A DNA stretch of 64,000 nucleotides from contig NW_027479274.1 of the NCBI RefSeq assembly GCF_051014685.1, forward strand, positions 1-64,000. Direction: 5' to 3'. The stretch is from Ptiloglossa arizonensis (lineage: Eukaryota; Arthropoda; Insecta; Hymenoptera; Colletidae). A program made the position numbers and the translations under genes. This document shows positions 42,421 through 58,210 of the stretch, piece after piece. The notes beneath the pieces are model-generated. The model did no database searches and had not been told where the DNA came from. It saw only the letters and a program-made list of their open reading frames with translations. Positions within the stretch are counted from its first letter, which is position 1. Every line of letters starts with the position of its first letter.

Positions 42421-44240
42421 ATAACGAATAACGTATAACGTATAACGTATAACGTACAACGTTTAACGTATAACGTATAACGTAGAACGTATAACGTATA
42501 ACGAATAACGTATAACGTATAACGTATAACGTACAACGCATAACGTATAACGTATAACGTATAACGTATAACGTATAACGTATAACGTATAACGTATAAC
42601 GAATAACGTATAACGTATAACGTATAACGTACAACGTTTAACGTATAACGTATAACGTAGAACGTATAACGTATAACGTATAACGTATAACGTATGACGT
42701 ATAACGTATAACGTACAACGTTTAACGTATAACGTATATCCTATAACGCATAACGTATAACGTATAACGTACAACGTTTAACGTATAACGTATAACGTAG
42801 AACGTATAACGTATAACGAATAACGTATAACGTATAACGTATAACGTACAACGTATAACGTATAACGTACAACGTATAACGTATAACGTATATCCTATAA
42901 CGCATAACGTATAACGTATAACGTATAACGTATACCGTATAACGTATAACGTATGACGTATAACGTATAACGTACAACGTTTAACGAATAATGTATAACG
43001 TAGAACGTATAACGTACAACGTATAACGTATAACGTATAACGTACAACGTATAACGTATAACGTATATCCTATAACGCATAACGTATAGCGTATAACGTA
43101 TAACGTATAACGTATAACGTATAACGTATAACGTATACAGTATAATGTATAACGTATAACGTGTAACGTATAACGTATAACGTATAACGTATGACGTATA
43201 ACGTATAACGTATAACGTATAAAGTATAACGTATAACGTATAACGTATAACGTATAACGTATAACGTATAACGTATATCCTATAACGCATAACGTATAAC
43301 GTATAACGTATAACGTATAACGTACAACGTTTAACGTATAACGTATAACGTAGAACGTATAACGTATAACGTATAACGTATAACGTATACCGTATAACGT
43401 ATAACGTATAGCGTATAACGTATAACGTATAACGTATAACGTATAACGTATAACGTATAACGTATAACGTATACAGTATAATGTATAACGTATAACGTAT
43501 AACGTATAACGTAGAACGTATAACGTACAACGTATAACGTATAACGTATAACGTGTAACGTATAACGTATAACGTATAACGTACAACGTTTAACGTATAA
43601 CGTCTAACGTATAACGTATATCCTATAACGCATAACGTATAACGTATAACGTACAACGTTTAACGTATAACGTATAACGTAGAACGTATAACGTATAACG
43701 AATAACGTATAACGTATAACGTATAACGTACAACGTATAACGTATAACGTACAACGTATAACGTATAACGTATATCCTATAACGCATAACGTATAACGTA
43801 TAACGTATAACGTATACCGTATAACGTATAACGTATGACGTATAACGTATAACGTACAACGTTTAACGAATAATGTATAACGTAGAACGTATAACGTACA
43901 ACGTATAACGTATAACGTATAACGTACAACGTATAACGTATAACGTATATCCTATAACGCATAACGTATAGCGTATAACGTATAACGTATAACGTATAAC
44001 GTATAACGTATAACGTATACAGTATAATGTATAACGTATAACGTGTAACGTATAACGTATAACGTATAACGTATGACGTATAACGTATAACGTATAACGT
44101 ATAAAGTATAACGTATACCGTATAACGTATAACGTATAACGTATAACGTATAACGTATATCCTATAACGCATAACGTATAACGTATAACGTATAACGTAT
44201 AACGTACAACGTTTAACGTATAACGTATAACGTAGAACGT
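42421..44240 (+). repeat. 1820-bp HOR unit, copy 2
   Basis: The direct tandem copy of 40601-42420. Matching landmarks include ATAACGAATAACG (42421), CGTACAACGCATAACG (about 42531), TATCC (42737), ATAAAGTATAACGTATACCG (44101) and CGTAGAACG (about 44231). It diverges at 44241, where the array moves into the 36 kb-type module. Confidence 0.87.
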
Positions 44241-47217
44241 ATAACGTATAACGTATAACGTATAACGTATACCGTATAACGTATAACGTATAGCGTATAA
44301 CGTATAACGTATAACGTATAACGTATAACGTATAACGTATAACGTATAACGTATACAGTATAATGTATAACGTATAACGTATAACGTATAACGTAGAACG
44401 TATAACGTACAACGTATAACGTATAACGTATAACGTGTAACGTATAACGTATAACGTATAACGTACAACGTTTAACGTATAACGTCTAACGTATAACGTA
44501 TAACGTATAACGTATAACGTATAACGTATAACGTATAACGTATAACGTATAACGTATAACGTATAACGTATAACGTATAACGTATAAGGTATAACGTATA
44601 ACGTATAACGTATAACGTATAACGTATAACGTATAACGTATAACGTATAACGTATAACGTATAACGTACAACGTTTAACGTATAACGTATAACGTATAAC
44701 GTATAACGTATAACGTATAACGTACAACGTATAACGTATAACGTATATCCTATAACACATAACGTATATTGTATAACGTATAATATAACGTATAACGTAT
44801 AACGTATAACGTATAACGTATACCGTATAACGTATAACGTATAACGTATAACGTATAACGTATAACGTATAACGTATAACGTATAACGTACAACGTTTAA
44901 CGTATAACGTATAACGTAGAACGTATAACGTATAACGTATAACGTATAACGTATGACTTATAACGTATAACGTATATCCTATAACGCATAACGTATAACG
45001 TATAACGTATAACGTATAGCGTATAACGTATAACGTATAACGTATAACGTATAACGTATAACGTATAACGTATAACGTATAACGTATAACGTATAACGTA
45101 TAACGTATAACGTATAACGTATAACGTATAACGTATAACGTATAACGTATAACGTATAACGTATAACGTATAACGTACAACGTATAACGTATAACGTATA
45201 TCCTATAACGCATAACGTATAACGTATAACGTATAGCGTATAACGTATAACGTATAACGTATAACGTATAACGTATAACGTATAACGTATAACGTATAAC
45301 GTATAACGTATTACGTATAACGTATAACGTATAACGTATAACGTATAACGTATAACGTATAACGTATAACGTATAACGTATAACGTATAACGTATAACGT
45401 ATAACGTATAACGTATAACGTATAACGTATAACGTATAACGTATAACGTATAACGTATAACGTATATCCTATAACGCATAACGTATAACGTATAACGTAT
45501 AACGTATAACGTATAACGTATAACGTATAACGTATAACGTATAATGTATAACGTATAACGTATAACGTATAACGTATAACGTATAACGTATAACGTATAA
45601 CGTATAACGTATAACGTATAACGTATAACGTATAACGTATAACGTATAACGTATAACGTATAACGTATAACGTATAACGTACAACGTATAACGTATAATG
45701 TATATCCTATAACGTATAACGTACAACGTATAACGTATAATGTATATCCTATAACGCATAACGTATAACGTATAACGTATAACGTATAACGTATAACGTA
45801 TAACGTATAGCGTCTAACGTATAACGTATAACGTACAACGTATAACGTATAACGTATAACGTATAACGTATAACGTATAACGTATAACGTATAACGTATA
45901 ACGTATAACGTATAACGTATAACGTATAACGTATAACGAATAACGTATAACGTATAACGTATAACGTACAACGTTTAACGTATAACGTATAACGTAGAAC
46001 GTATAACGTATAACGTATAACGTATAACGTATGACGTATAACGTATAACGTACAACGTTTAACGTATAACGTATATCCTATAACGCATAACGTATAACGT
46101 ATAACGTACAACGTTTAACGTATAACGTATAACGTAGAACGTATAACGTATAACGAATAACGTATAACGTATAACGTATAACGTACAACGTATAACGTAT
46201 AACGTACAACGTATAACGTATAACGTATATCCTATAACGCATAACGTATAACGTATAACGTATAACGTATACCGTATAACGTATAACGTATGACGTATAA
46301 CGTATAACGTACAACGTTTAACGAATAATGTATAACGTAGAACGTATAACGTACAACGTATAACGTATAACGTATAACGTACAACGTATAACGTATAACG
46401 TATATCCTATAACGCATAACGTATAACGTATAACGTATAACGTATAACGTATAACGTATAACGTATAACGTATAACGTATACAGTATAATGTATAACGTA
46501 TAACGTGTAACGTATAACGTATAACGTATAACGTATGACGTATAACGTATAACGTATAACGTATAAAGTATAACGTATAACGTATAACGTATAACGTATA
46601 ACGTATAACGTATAACGTATATCCTATAACGCATAACGTATAACGTATAACGTATAACGTATAACGTACAACGTTTAACGTATAACGTATAACGTAGAAC
46701 GTATAACGTATAACGTATAACGTATAACGTATACAGTATAATGTATAACGTATAACGTATAACGTATAACGTAGAACGTATAACGTACAACGTATAACGT
46801 ATAACGTATAACGTGTAACGTATAACGTATAACGTATAACGTACAACGTTTAACGTATAACGTCTAACGTATAACGTATAACGTATAACGTATAACGTAT
46901 AACGTATAACGTATAACGTCTAACGTATAACGTATAACGTATAACGTATAACGTATAAGGTATAACGTATAACGTATAACGTATAACGTATAACGTATAA
47001 CGTATAACGTATAACGTCTAACGTATAACGTATAACGTATAACGTATAACGTATAAGGTATAACGTATAACGTATAACGTATAACGTAAAACGTATAACG
47101 TATAACGTATAACGTATAACGTATAACGTATAACGTACAACGTTTAACGTATAACGTATAACGTATAACGTATAACGTATAACGTATAACGTATAACGTA
47201 TAACGTATAACGTATAA

Positions 47218-49189
47218 CGTACAACGTTTAACGTATAACGTATAACGTAGAACGTATAACGTATAACGTATAACGTATAACGTATGACGTATAACGTATA
47301 ACGTACAACGTTTAACGTATAACGTATAACGTAGAACGTATAACGTACAACGTATAACGTATAACGTACAACGTATAACGTATAACGTATATCCTATAAC
47401 GCATAACGTATAACGTATATCCTATAACGCATAACGTATAACGTATAACGTATAACGTATAACGTATAACGTATAACGTATAACGTATAACGTATAACGT
47501 ATAACGAATAACGTATAACGTATAACGTATAACGTACAACGTTTAACGTATAACGTATAACGTAGAACGTATAACGTATAACGAATAACGTATAACGTAT
47601 AACGTATAACGTACAACGTATAACGTATAACGTATAACGTATAACGTATAACGTATAACGTATAACGAATAACGTATAACGTATAACGTATAACGTACAA
47701 CGTTTAACGTATAACGTATAACGTAGAACGTATAACGTATAACGTATAACGTATAACGTATAACGTATAACGTATAACGTATAACGTAGAACGTATAACG
47801 TATAACGAATAACGTATAACGTATAACGTATAACGTACAACGTATAACGTATAACGTACAACGTATAACGTATAACGTATATCCTATAACGCATAACGTA
47901 TAACGTATAACGTATAACGTATAACGTATAACGTATAACGTATAACGTATAACGTATAACGTATAACGTATAACGTATAACGTATAACGTATAACGTATA
48001 ACGTATAACGTATAACGTATACAGTATAATGTATAACGTATAACGTGTAACGTATAACGTATAACGTATAACGTACAACGTATAACGTATAACGTATAAC
48101 GTGTAACGTATAACGTATAACGTATAACGTACAACGTTTAACGTATAACGTCTAACGTATAACGTATAACGTATAACGTATAACGTATAACGTATAACGT
48201 ATAACGTATAACGTATAACGTATAACGTATAGCGTATAACGTATAACGTATAACGTATAACGTATAACGTATAACGTATAACGTATAACGTATACAGTAT
48301 AATGTATAACGTATAACGTATAACGTATAACGTAGAACGTATAACGTACAACGTATAACGTATAACGTATAACGTGTAACGTATAACGTATAACGTATAA
48401 CGTACAACGTTTAACGTATAACGTCTAACGTATAACGTATAACGTATAACGTATAACGTATAACGTATAACGTATAACGTATAACGTGTAACGTATAACG
48501 TATAACGTATAACGTACAACGTTTAACGTATAACGTATAACGTAGAACGTATAACGTATAACGTATAACGTATAACGTATACCGTATAACGTATAACGTA
48601 TAGCGTATAACGTATAACGTATTACGTATAACGTATAACGTATAACGTATAACGTATAACGTATACAGTATAATGTATAACGCATAACGTATAACGTATA
48701 ACGTAGAACGTATAACGTACAACGTATAACGTATAACGTATAACGTGTAACGTATAACGTATAACGTATAACGTACAACGTTTAACGTATAACGTCTAAC
48801 GTATAACGTATAACGCATAACGTATAACGTATAACGTATAACGTATAACGTATAACGTATAACGTATAACGTATAACGTATAACGTATAAGGTATAACGT
48901 ATAACGTATAACGTATAACGTATAACGTATAACGTATAACGTATAACGTATAACGTATAACGTATAACGTACAACGTTTAACGTATAACGTATAACGTAT
49001 AACGTATAACGTATAACGTATAACGTACAACGTATAACGTATAACGTATATCCTATAACACATAACGTATATTGTATAACGTATAATATAACGTATAACG
49101 TATAACGTATAACGTATAACGTATACCGTATAACGTATAACGTATAACGTATAACGTATAACGTATAACGTATAACGTATAACGTATAA
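47218..49189 (+). repeat. HOR of about 2 kb, copy 1 (1972 bp)
   Basis: It starts at CGTACAACGTTTAACG and contains a double TATCCTATAACGCATAACG cassette (47390 and 47417), then CAGTATAATG (48022), GTCTAACG (48151) and the TATATTGTATAACG and AATATAACG marker near 49.07-49.09 kb. The period is 1972 bp (5 modulo 7), as expected for a unit with one -2 bp break. Confidence 0.82.
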
Positions 49190-51364
49190 CGTACAACGTT
49201 TAACGTATAACGTATAACGTAGAACGTATAACGTATAACGTATAACGTATAACGTATGACGTATAACGTATAACGTACAACGTTTAACGTATAACGTATA
49301 ACGTAGAACGTATAACGTACAACGTATAACGTATAACGTACAACGTATAACGTATAACGTATATCCTATAACGCATAACGTATAACGTATATCCTATAAC
49401 GCATAACGTATAACGTATAACGTATAACGTATAACGTATAACGTATAACGTATAACGTATAACGTATAACGAATAACGTATAACGTATAACGTATAACGC
49501 ACAACGTTTAACGTATAACGTATAACGTAGAACGTATAACGTATAACGAATAACGTATAACGTATAACGTATAACGTACAACGTATAACGTATAACGAAT
49601 AACGTATAACGTATAACGTATAACGTACAACGTTTAACGTATAACGTATAACGTAGAACGTATAACGTATAACGAATAACGTATAACGTATAACGTATAA
49701 CGTACAACGTATAACGTATAACGTATAACGTATAACGTATAACGTATAACGTATAACGAATAACGTATAACGTATAACGTATAACGTACAACGTTTAACG
49801 TATAACGTATAACGTAGAACGTATAACGTATAACGTATAACGTATAACGTATAACGTATAACGTATAACGTATAACGTAGAACGTATAACGTATAACGAA
49901 TAACGTATAACGTATAACGTATAACGTACAACGTATAACGTATAACGTACAACGTATAACGTATAACGTATATCCTATAACGCATAACGTATAACGTATA
50001 ACGTATAACGTATAACGTATAACGTATAACGTATAACGTATAACGTATAACGTATAACGTATAACGTATAACGTATAACGTATAACGTATAACGTATACA
50101 GTATAATGTATAACGTATAACGTGTAACGTATAACGTATAACGTATAACGTACAACGTATAACGTATAACGTATAACGTGTAACGTATAACGTATAACGT
50201 ATAACGTACAACGTTTAACGTATAACGTCTAACGTATAACGTATAACGTATAACGTATAACGTATAACGTATAACGTATAACGTATAACGTATAACGTAT
50301 AACGTATATCGTATAACGTATAACGTATAACGTATAACGTATAACGTATAACGTATAACGTATAACGTATACAGTATAATGTATAACGTATAACGTATAA
50401 CGTATAACGTAGAACGTATAACGTACAACGTATAACGTATAACGTATAACGTGTAACGTATAACGTATAACGTATAACGTACAACGTTTAACGTATAACG
50501 TCTAACGTATAACGTATAACGTATAACGTATAACGTATAACGTATAACGTATAACGTATAACGTGTAACGTATAACGTATAACGTATAACGTACAACGTT
50601 TAACGTATAACGTATAACGTAGAACGTATAACGTATAACGTATAACGTATAACGTATACCGTATAACGTATAACGTATAGCGTATAACGTATAACGTATT
50701 ACGTATAACGTATAACGTATAACGTATAACGTATAACGTATACAGTATAATGTATAACGCATAACGTATAACGTATAACGTAGAACGTATAACGTACAAC
50801 GTAGAACGTATAACGTATAACGTGTAACGTATAACGTATAACGTATAACGTACAACGTTTAACGTATAACGTCTAACGTATAACGTATAACGTACAACGT
50901 AGAACGTATAACGTATAACGTGTAACGTATAACGTATAACGTATAACGTACAACGTTTAACGTATAACGTCTAACGTATAACGTATAACGCATAACGTAT
51001 AACGTATAACGTATAACGTATAACGTATAACGTATAACGTATAACGTATAACGTATAACGTATAAGGTATAACGTATAACGTATAACGTATAACGTATAA
51101 CGTATAACGTATAACGTATAACGTATAACGTATAACGTATAACGTACAACGTTTAACGTATAACGTATAACGTATAACGTATAACGTATAACGTATAACG
51201 TACAACGTATAACGTATAACGTATATCCTATAACACATAACGTATATTGTATAACGTATAATATAACGTATAACGTATAACGTATAACGTATAACGTATA
51301 CCGTATAACGTATAACGTATAACGTATAACGTATAACGTATAACGTATAACGTATAACGTATAA
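49190..51364 (+). repeat. HOR of about 2 kb, copy 2 (2175 bp)
   Basis: It has the same ordered landmarks as copy 1: double TATCC cassette from 49362, CAGTATAATG (50099), GTCTAACG (50228) and AATATAACG near 51262. It is about 200 bp longer through added CGTTTAACG and CGAATAACG sub-blocks near 49.5-49.9 kb. A third copy begins at 51365 and is replaced at about 51.9 kb by the 3127-bp family. Confidence 0.82.
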
Positions 51365-51956
51365 CGTACAACGTTTAACGTATAACGTATAACGTAGAAC
51401 GTATAACGTATAACGTATAACGTATAACGTATGACGTATAACGTATAACGTACAACGTTTAACGTATAACGTATAACGTAGAACGTATAACGTACAACGT
51501 ATAACGTATAACGTACAACGTATAACGTATAACGTATATCCTATAACGCATAACGTATAACGTATATCCTATAACGCATAACGTATAACGTATAACGTAT
51601 AACGTATAACGTATAACGTATAACGTATAACGTATAACGTATAACGAATAACGTATAACGTATAACGTATAACGCACAACGTTTAACGTATAACGTATAA
51701 CGTAGAACGTATAACGTATAACGAATAACGTATAACGTATAACGTATAACGTACAACGTATAACGTATAACGTATAACGTATAACGTATAACGTATAACG
51801 TATAACGAATAACGTATAACGTATAACGTATAACGTATACCGTATAACGTATAACGTATAACGTATAACGTGTAACGTATAACGAATAACGTATAACGTA
51901 TAACGTATAACGTACAACGTATAACGTATAACGTATAACGTATAACGTATAACGTA

Positions 51957-54900
51957 TATCCTATAACGCATAACGTATAACGTATAACGTATAACGTATA
52001 ACGTATAACGTATAACGTATAACGTATAACGTATAACGTATAACGTATAACGTATAACGTATAACGTATAACGTATAACGTATACAGTATAATGTATAAC
52101 GTATAACGTGTAACGTATAACGTATAACGTATAACGTATGACGTATAACGTATAACGTATAACGTATAAAGTATAACGTATAACGTATAACGTATAACGT
52201 ATAACGTATAGCGTATAACGTATAACGTATAACGTACAACGTCCAACGTATAACGTATAACGTATAACGTATAACGTATAACGAATAACGTATAACGTAT
52301 AACGTATAACGTACAACGTTTAACGTATAACGTATAACGTAGAACGTATAACGTATAACGTATAACGTATAACGTATAACGTATAACGTATAACGTATAA
52401 CGTACAACGTATAACGTATAACGAATATCCTATAACGCATAACGTATAACGTATAACGTATAACGTATAACGTATAACGTATAACGTATAGCGTCTAACG
52501 TATAACGTATAACGTACAACGTATAACGTATAACGTATAACGTATAACGTATAACGTATAACGTATAACGTATAACGTATAACGTATAACGTATAACGTA
52601 TAACGTATAACGTATAACGTATAACGTATAACGTATAACGTATAACGTATAACGTATAACGTATAACGTGTAACGTATAACGTATAACGTATAACGTATA
52701 ACGTATAACGTATAACGTATAACGTATAACGTATAACGTATATCGTACAACGTTCAACGTATAACGTATAATGTATGACGTATAACGTATAACGTATAAC
52801 GTATAAGGTATAACGTATAGCATAAAGCGTATACAGTATAATGTATAACGTATAACGTATAACGTATAACGTAGAACGCATAACGTACAACGTATAACGT
52901 ATAACGTATAACGTATAACGTATAACGTACAACGTATAACGTATAACGTATAACGTATAACGTATTACGTATAACGTATAACGTACAACGTTTAACGTAT
53001 AACGTATAACGTAGAACGCATAACGTATAACGTATAACGTATAACGTATAACGTATAACGTATAACGTACAACGTTTAACGTATAACGTATAACGTAGAA
53101 CGTATAACGTATAACGTATAACGTATAACGTATAACGTATAACGTATTACGTATAACGTATAACGTACAACGTTTAACGTATAACGTATAACGTAGAACT
53201 TATAACGTACAACGTATAACGTATAACGTATAACGTATAACGTATAACGTACAACGTATAACGTATAACGAATATCCTATAACGCATAACGTATAACGTA
53301 TAACGTATAACGTATAACGTATAACGTATAACGTATAGCGTCTAACGTATAACGTATAACGTACAACGTATAACGTATAACGTATAACGTATAACGTATA
53401 ACGTATAACGTATAACGTATAACGTATAACGTATAACGTATAACGTATAACGTATAACGTATAACGTATAACGTATAACGTATAACGTATAACGTATAAC
53501 GTATAACGTATAACGTATAACGTATAACGTATAACGTATAACGTATAACGTATAACGTATAACGTATATCGTACAACGTTCAACGTATAACGTATAATGT
53601 ATAACGTATAACGTATAACGTATAACGTATAAGGTATAACGTATAGCATATAACGTATAACGTATAACGTATAACGTACAACGTTTATCGTATAACGTAT
53701 AACGTATAACGTATAACGTATAACGTATAACGTACAACGTATAACGTAAAACGTATATCCTATAACACATAACGTATAACGTATAACGTATAATACAACG
53801 TATAACGTATAACGTATAACGTATAACGTATAACGTATAACGTATAACGTATAACGTATAACGTATAACGTATAACGTATAACGTATAACGTATAACGTA
53901 TAACGTATAATGTATAACGTATAACGTATAACGTATAACGTATAACGTATAACGTATAACGTATAACGTATAACGTATAACGTATAACGTATAACGTATA
54001 ACGTACAACGTATAACGTATAATGTATATCCTATAACGTATAACGTACAACGTATAACGTATAATGTATATCCTATAACGCATAACGTATAACGTATAAC
54101 GTATAACGTATAACGTATAACGTATAACGTATAGCGTCTAACGTATAACGTATAACGTACAACGTATAACGTATAACGTATAACGTATAACGTATAACGT
54201 ATAACGTATAACGTATAACGTATAACGTATAACGTATAACGTATAACGTATAACGTATAACGTATAACGTATAACGTATAACGTATAACGTATAACGTAT
54301 AACGTATAACGTATAACGTATAACGTATACAGTATAATGTATAACGTATAACGTGTAACGTATAACGTATAACGTATAGCGTATAACGTGTAACGTATAA
54401 CGTATAACGTATAACGTATAACGTATAACGTATAACGTATAACGTATAACGTATAAAGTATAACGTATAACGTATAACGTATAACGTATAACGTATAGCG
54501 TATAACGTATAACGTATAACGTATAACGTATAACGTATAACGTATAACGTATAACGTATACAGTATAATGTATAACGTATAACGTATAACGTATAACGTA
54601 GAACGCATGACGTACAACGTATAACGTATAACGTATAACGTATAACGTATAACGTGCAACGTATAACGTATAACGTATAACGTATAACGTATTACGTATA
54701 ACGTATAACGTACAACGTTTAACGTATAATGTATAACGTAGAACGCATAACGTATAACGTATAACGTATAACGTATAACGTATAACGTATAACGTATAAC
54801 GTACAACGTTTAACGTATAACGTATAACGTAGAACGTATAACGTATAACGTATAACGTATAACGTATAACGTCTAACGTATAACGTATAACGTACAACGT

Positions 54901-55083
54901 ATAACGTATAACGTATAACGTATAACGTATAACGTATAACGTATAACGTATAACGTATAACGTATTACGTATAACGTATAACGTACAACGTTTAACGTAT
55001 AACGTATAACGTAGAACGTATAACGTACAACGTATAACGTATAACGTATAACGTATAACGTATAACGTATAACGTATAACGTA
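51957..55083 (+). repeat. 3127-bp HOR unit, copy 1
   Basis: It starts at TATCCTATAACGC. Landmarks include TATCGTACAACGTTCAACG (52741), the odd TAGCATAAAGCG patch (about 52820), ACTTATAACG near 53199, TATCCTATAACACATAACG near 53757 with AATACAACG (-2 bp) at about 53791, GTCTAACG (54871) and CGTATTACG (54961). All recur 3127 bp later. The shared region appears to start slightly upstream (about 51915). Confidence 0.87.
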
Positions 55084-58000
55084 TATCCTATAACGCATAA
55101 CGTATAACGTATAACGTATAACGTATAACGTATAACGTATAACGTATAACGTATAACGTATAACGTATAACGTATAACGTATAACGTATAACGTATAACG
55201 TATAACGTATACAGTATAATGTATAACGTATAACGTGTAACGTATAACGTATAACGTATAACGTATGACGTATAACGTATAACGTATAACGTATAAAGTA
55301 TAACGTATAACGTATAACGTATAACGTATAACGTATAGCGTATAACGTATAACGTATAACGTACAACGTCCAACGTATAACGTATAACGTATAACGTATA
55401 ACGTATAACGAATAACGTATAACGTATAACGTATAACGTACAACGTTTAACGTATAACGTATAACGTAGAACGTATAACGTATAACGTATAACGTATAAC
55501 GTATAACGTATAACGTATAACGTATAACGTACAACGTATAACGTATAACGAATATCCTATAACGCATAACGTATAACGTATAACGTATAACGTATAACGT
55601 ATAACGTATAACGTATAGCGTCTAACGTATAACGTATAACGTACAACGTATAACGTATTACGTATAACGTACAACGTATAACGTATAACGTATAACGTAT
55701 AACGTATAACGTATAACGTATAACGTATAACGTATAACGTATAACGTATAACGTATAACGTACAACGTATAACGTATAACGAATATCCTATAACGCATAA
55801 CGTATAACGTATAACGTATAACGTATAACGTATAACGTATAACGTATAACGTATAACGTATAACGTATATCGTACAACGTTCAACGTATAACGTATAATG
55901 TATGACGTATAACGTATAACGTATAACGTATAAGGTATAACGTATAGCATAAAGCGTATACAGTATAATGTATAACGTATAACGTATAACGTATAACGTA
56001 GAACGCATAACGTACAACGTATAACGTATAACGTATAACGTATAACGTATAACGTACAACGTATAACGTATAACGTATAACGTATAACGTATTACGTATA
56101 ACGTATAACGTACAACGTTTAACGTATAACGTATAACGTAGAACGCATAACGTATAACGTATAACGTATAACGTATAACGTATAACGTATAACGTACAAC
56201 GTTTAACGTATAACGTATAACGTAGAACGTATAACGTATAACGTATAACGTATAACGTATAACGTATAACGTATTACGTATAACGTATAACGTACAACGT
56301 TTAACGTATAACGTATAACGTAGAACTTATAACGTACAACGTATAACGTATAACGTATAACGTATAACGTATAACGTACAACGTATAACGTATAACGAAT
56401 ATCCTATAACGCATAACGTATAACGTATAACGTATAACGTATAACGTATAACGTATAACGTATAGCGTCTAACGTATAACGTATAACGTACAACGTATAA
56501 CGTATAACGTATAACGTATAACGTATAACGTATAACGTATAACGTATAACGTATAACGTATAACGTATAACGTATAACGTATAACGTATAACGTATAACG
56601 TATAACGTATAACGTATAACGTATAACGTATAACGTATAACGTATAACGTATAACGTATAACGTATAACGTATAACGTATAACGTATAACGTATATCGTA
56701 CAACGTTCAACGTATAACGTATAATGTATAACGTATAACGTATAACGTATAACGTATAAGGTATAACGTATAGCATATAACGTATAACGTATAACGTATA
56801 ACGTACAACGTTTATCGTATAACGTATAACGTATAACGTATAACGTATAACGTATAACGTACAACGTATAACGTAAAACGTATATCCTATAACACATAAC
56901 GTATAACGTATAACGTATAATACAACGTATAACGTATAACGTATAACGTATAACGTATAACGTATAACGTATAACGTATAACGTATAACGTATAACGTAT
57001 AACGTATAACGTATAACGTATAACGTATAACGTATAATGTATAACGTATAACGTATAACGTATAACGTATAACGTATAACGTATAACGTATAACGTATAA
57101 CGTATAACGTATAACGTATAACGTATAACGTACAACGTATAACGTATAATGTATATCCTATAACGTATAACGTACAACGTATAACGTATAATGTATATCC
57201 TATAACGCATAACGTATAACGTATAACGTATAACGTATAACGTATAACGTATAACGTATAGCGTCTAACGTATAACGTATAACGTACAACGTATAACGTA
57301 TAACGTATAACGTATAACGTATAACGTATAACGTATAACGTATAACGTATAACGTATAACGTATAACGTATAACGTATAACGTATAACGTATAACGTATA
57401 ACGTATAACGTATAACGTATAACGTATAACGTATAACGTATAACGTATAACGTATACAGTATAATGTATAACGTATAACGTGTAACGTATAACGTATAAC
57501 GTATAGCGTATAACGTGTAACGTATAACGTATAACGTATAACGTATAACGTATAACGTATAACGTATAACGTATAACGTATAAAGTATAACGTATAACGT
57601 ATAACGTATAACGTATAACGTATAGCGTATAACGTATAACGTATAACGTATAACGTATAACGTATAACGTATAACGTATAACGTATACAGTATAATGTAT
57701 AACGTATAACGTATAACGTATAACGTAGAACGCATGACGTACAACGTATAACGTATAACGTATAACGTATAACGTATAACGTGCAACGTATAACGTATAA
57801 CGTATAACGTATAACGTATTACGTATAACGTATAACGTACAACGTTTAACGTATAATGTATAACGTAGAACGCATAACGTATAACGTATAACGTATAACG
57901 TATAACGTATAACGTATAACGTATAACGTACAACGTTTAACGTATAACGTATAACGTAGAACGTATAACGTATAACGTATAACGTATAACGTATAACGTC

Positions 58001-58210
58001 TAACGTATAACGTATAACGTACAACGTATAACGTATAACGTATAACGTATAACGTATAACGTATAACGTATAACGTATAACGTATAACGTATTACGTATA
58101 ACGTATAACGTACAACGTTTAACGTATAACGTATAACGTAGAACGTATAACGTACAACGTATAACGTATAACGTATAACGTATAACGTATAACGTACAAC
58201 GTATAACGTA
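55084..58210 (+). repeat. 3127-bp HOR unit, copy 2
   Basis: A head-to-tail copy of 51957-55083. Matching landmarks are TATCGTACAACGTTCAACG (55868), TAGCATAAAGCG (about 55947), GTCTAACG (57998) and CGTATTACG (58088). The interval 55655-55865 has different variant monomers from copy 1 but the same length, suggesting local conversion. A partial third copy runs at about 59.26-60.8 kb (offset 2875-2882). Confidence 0.87.
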
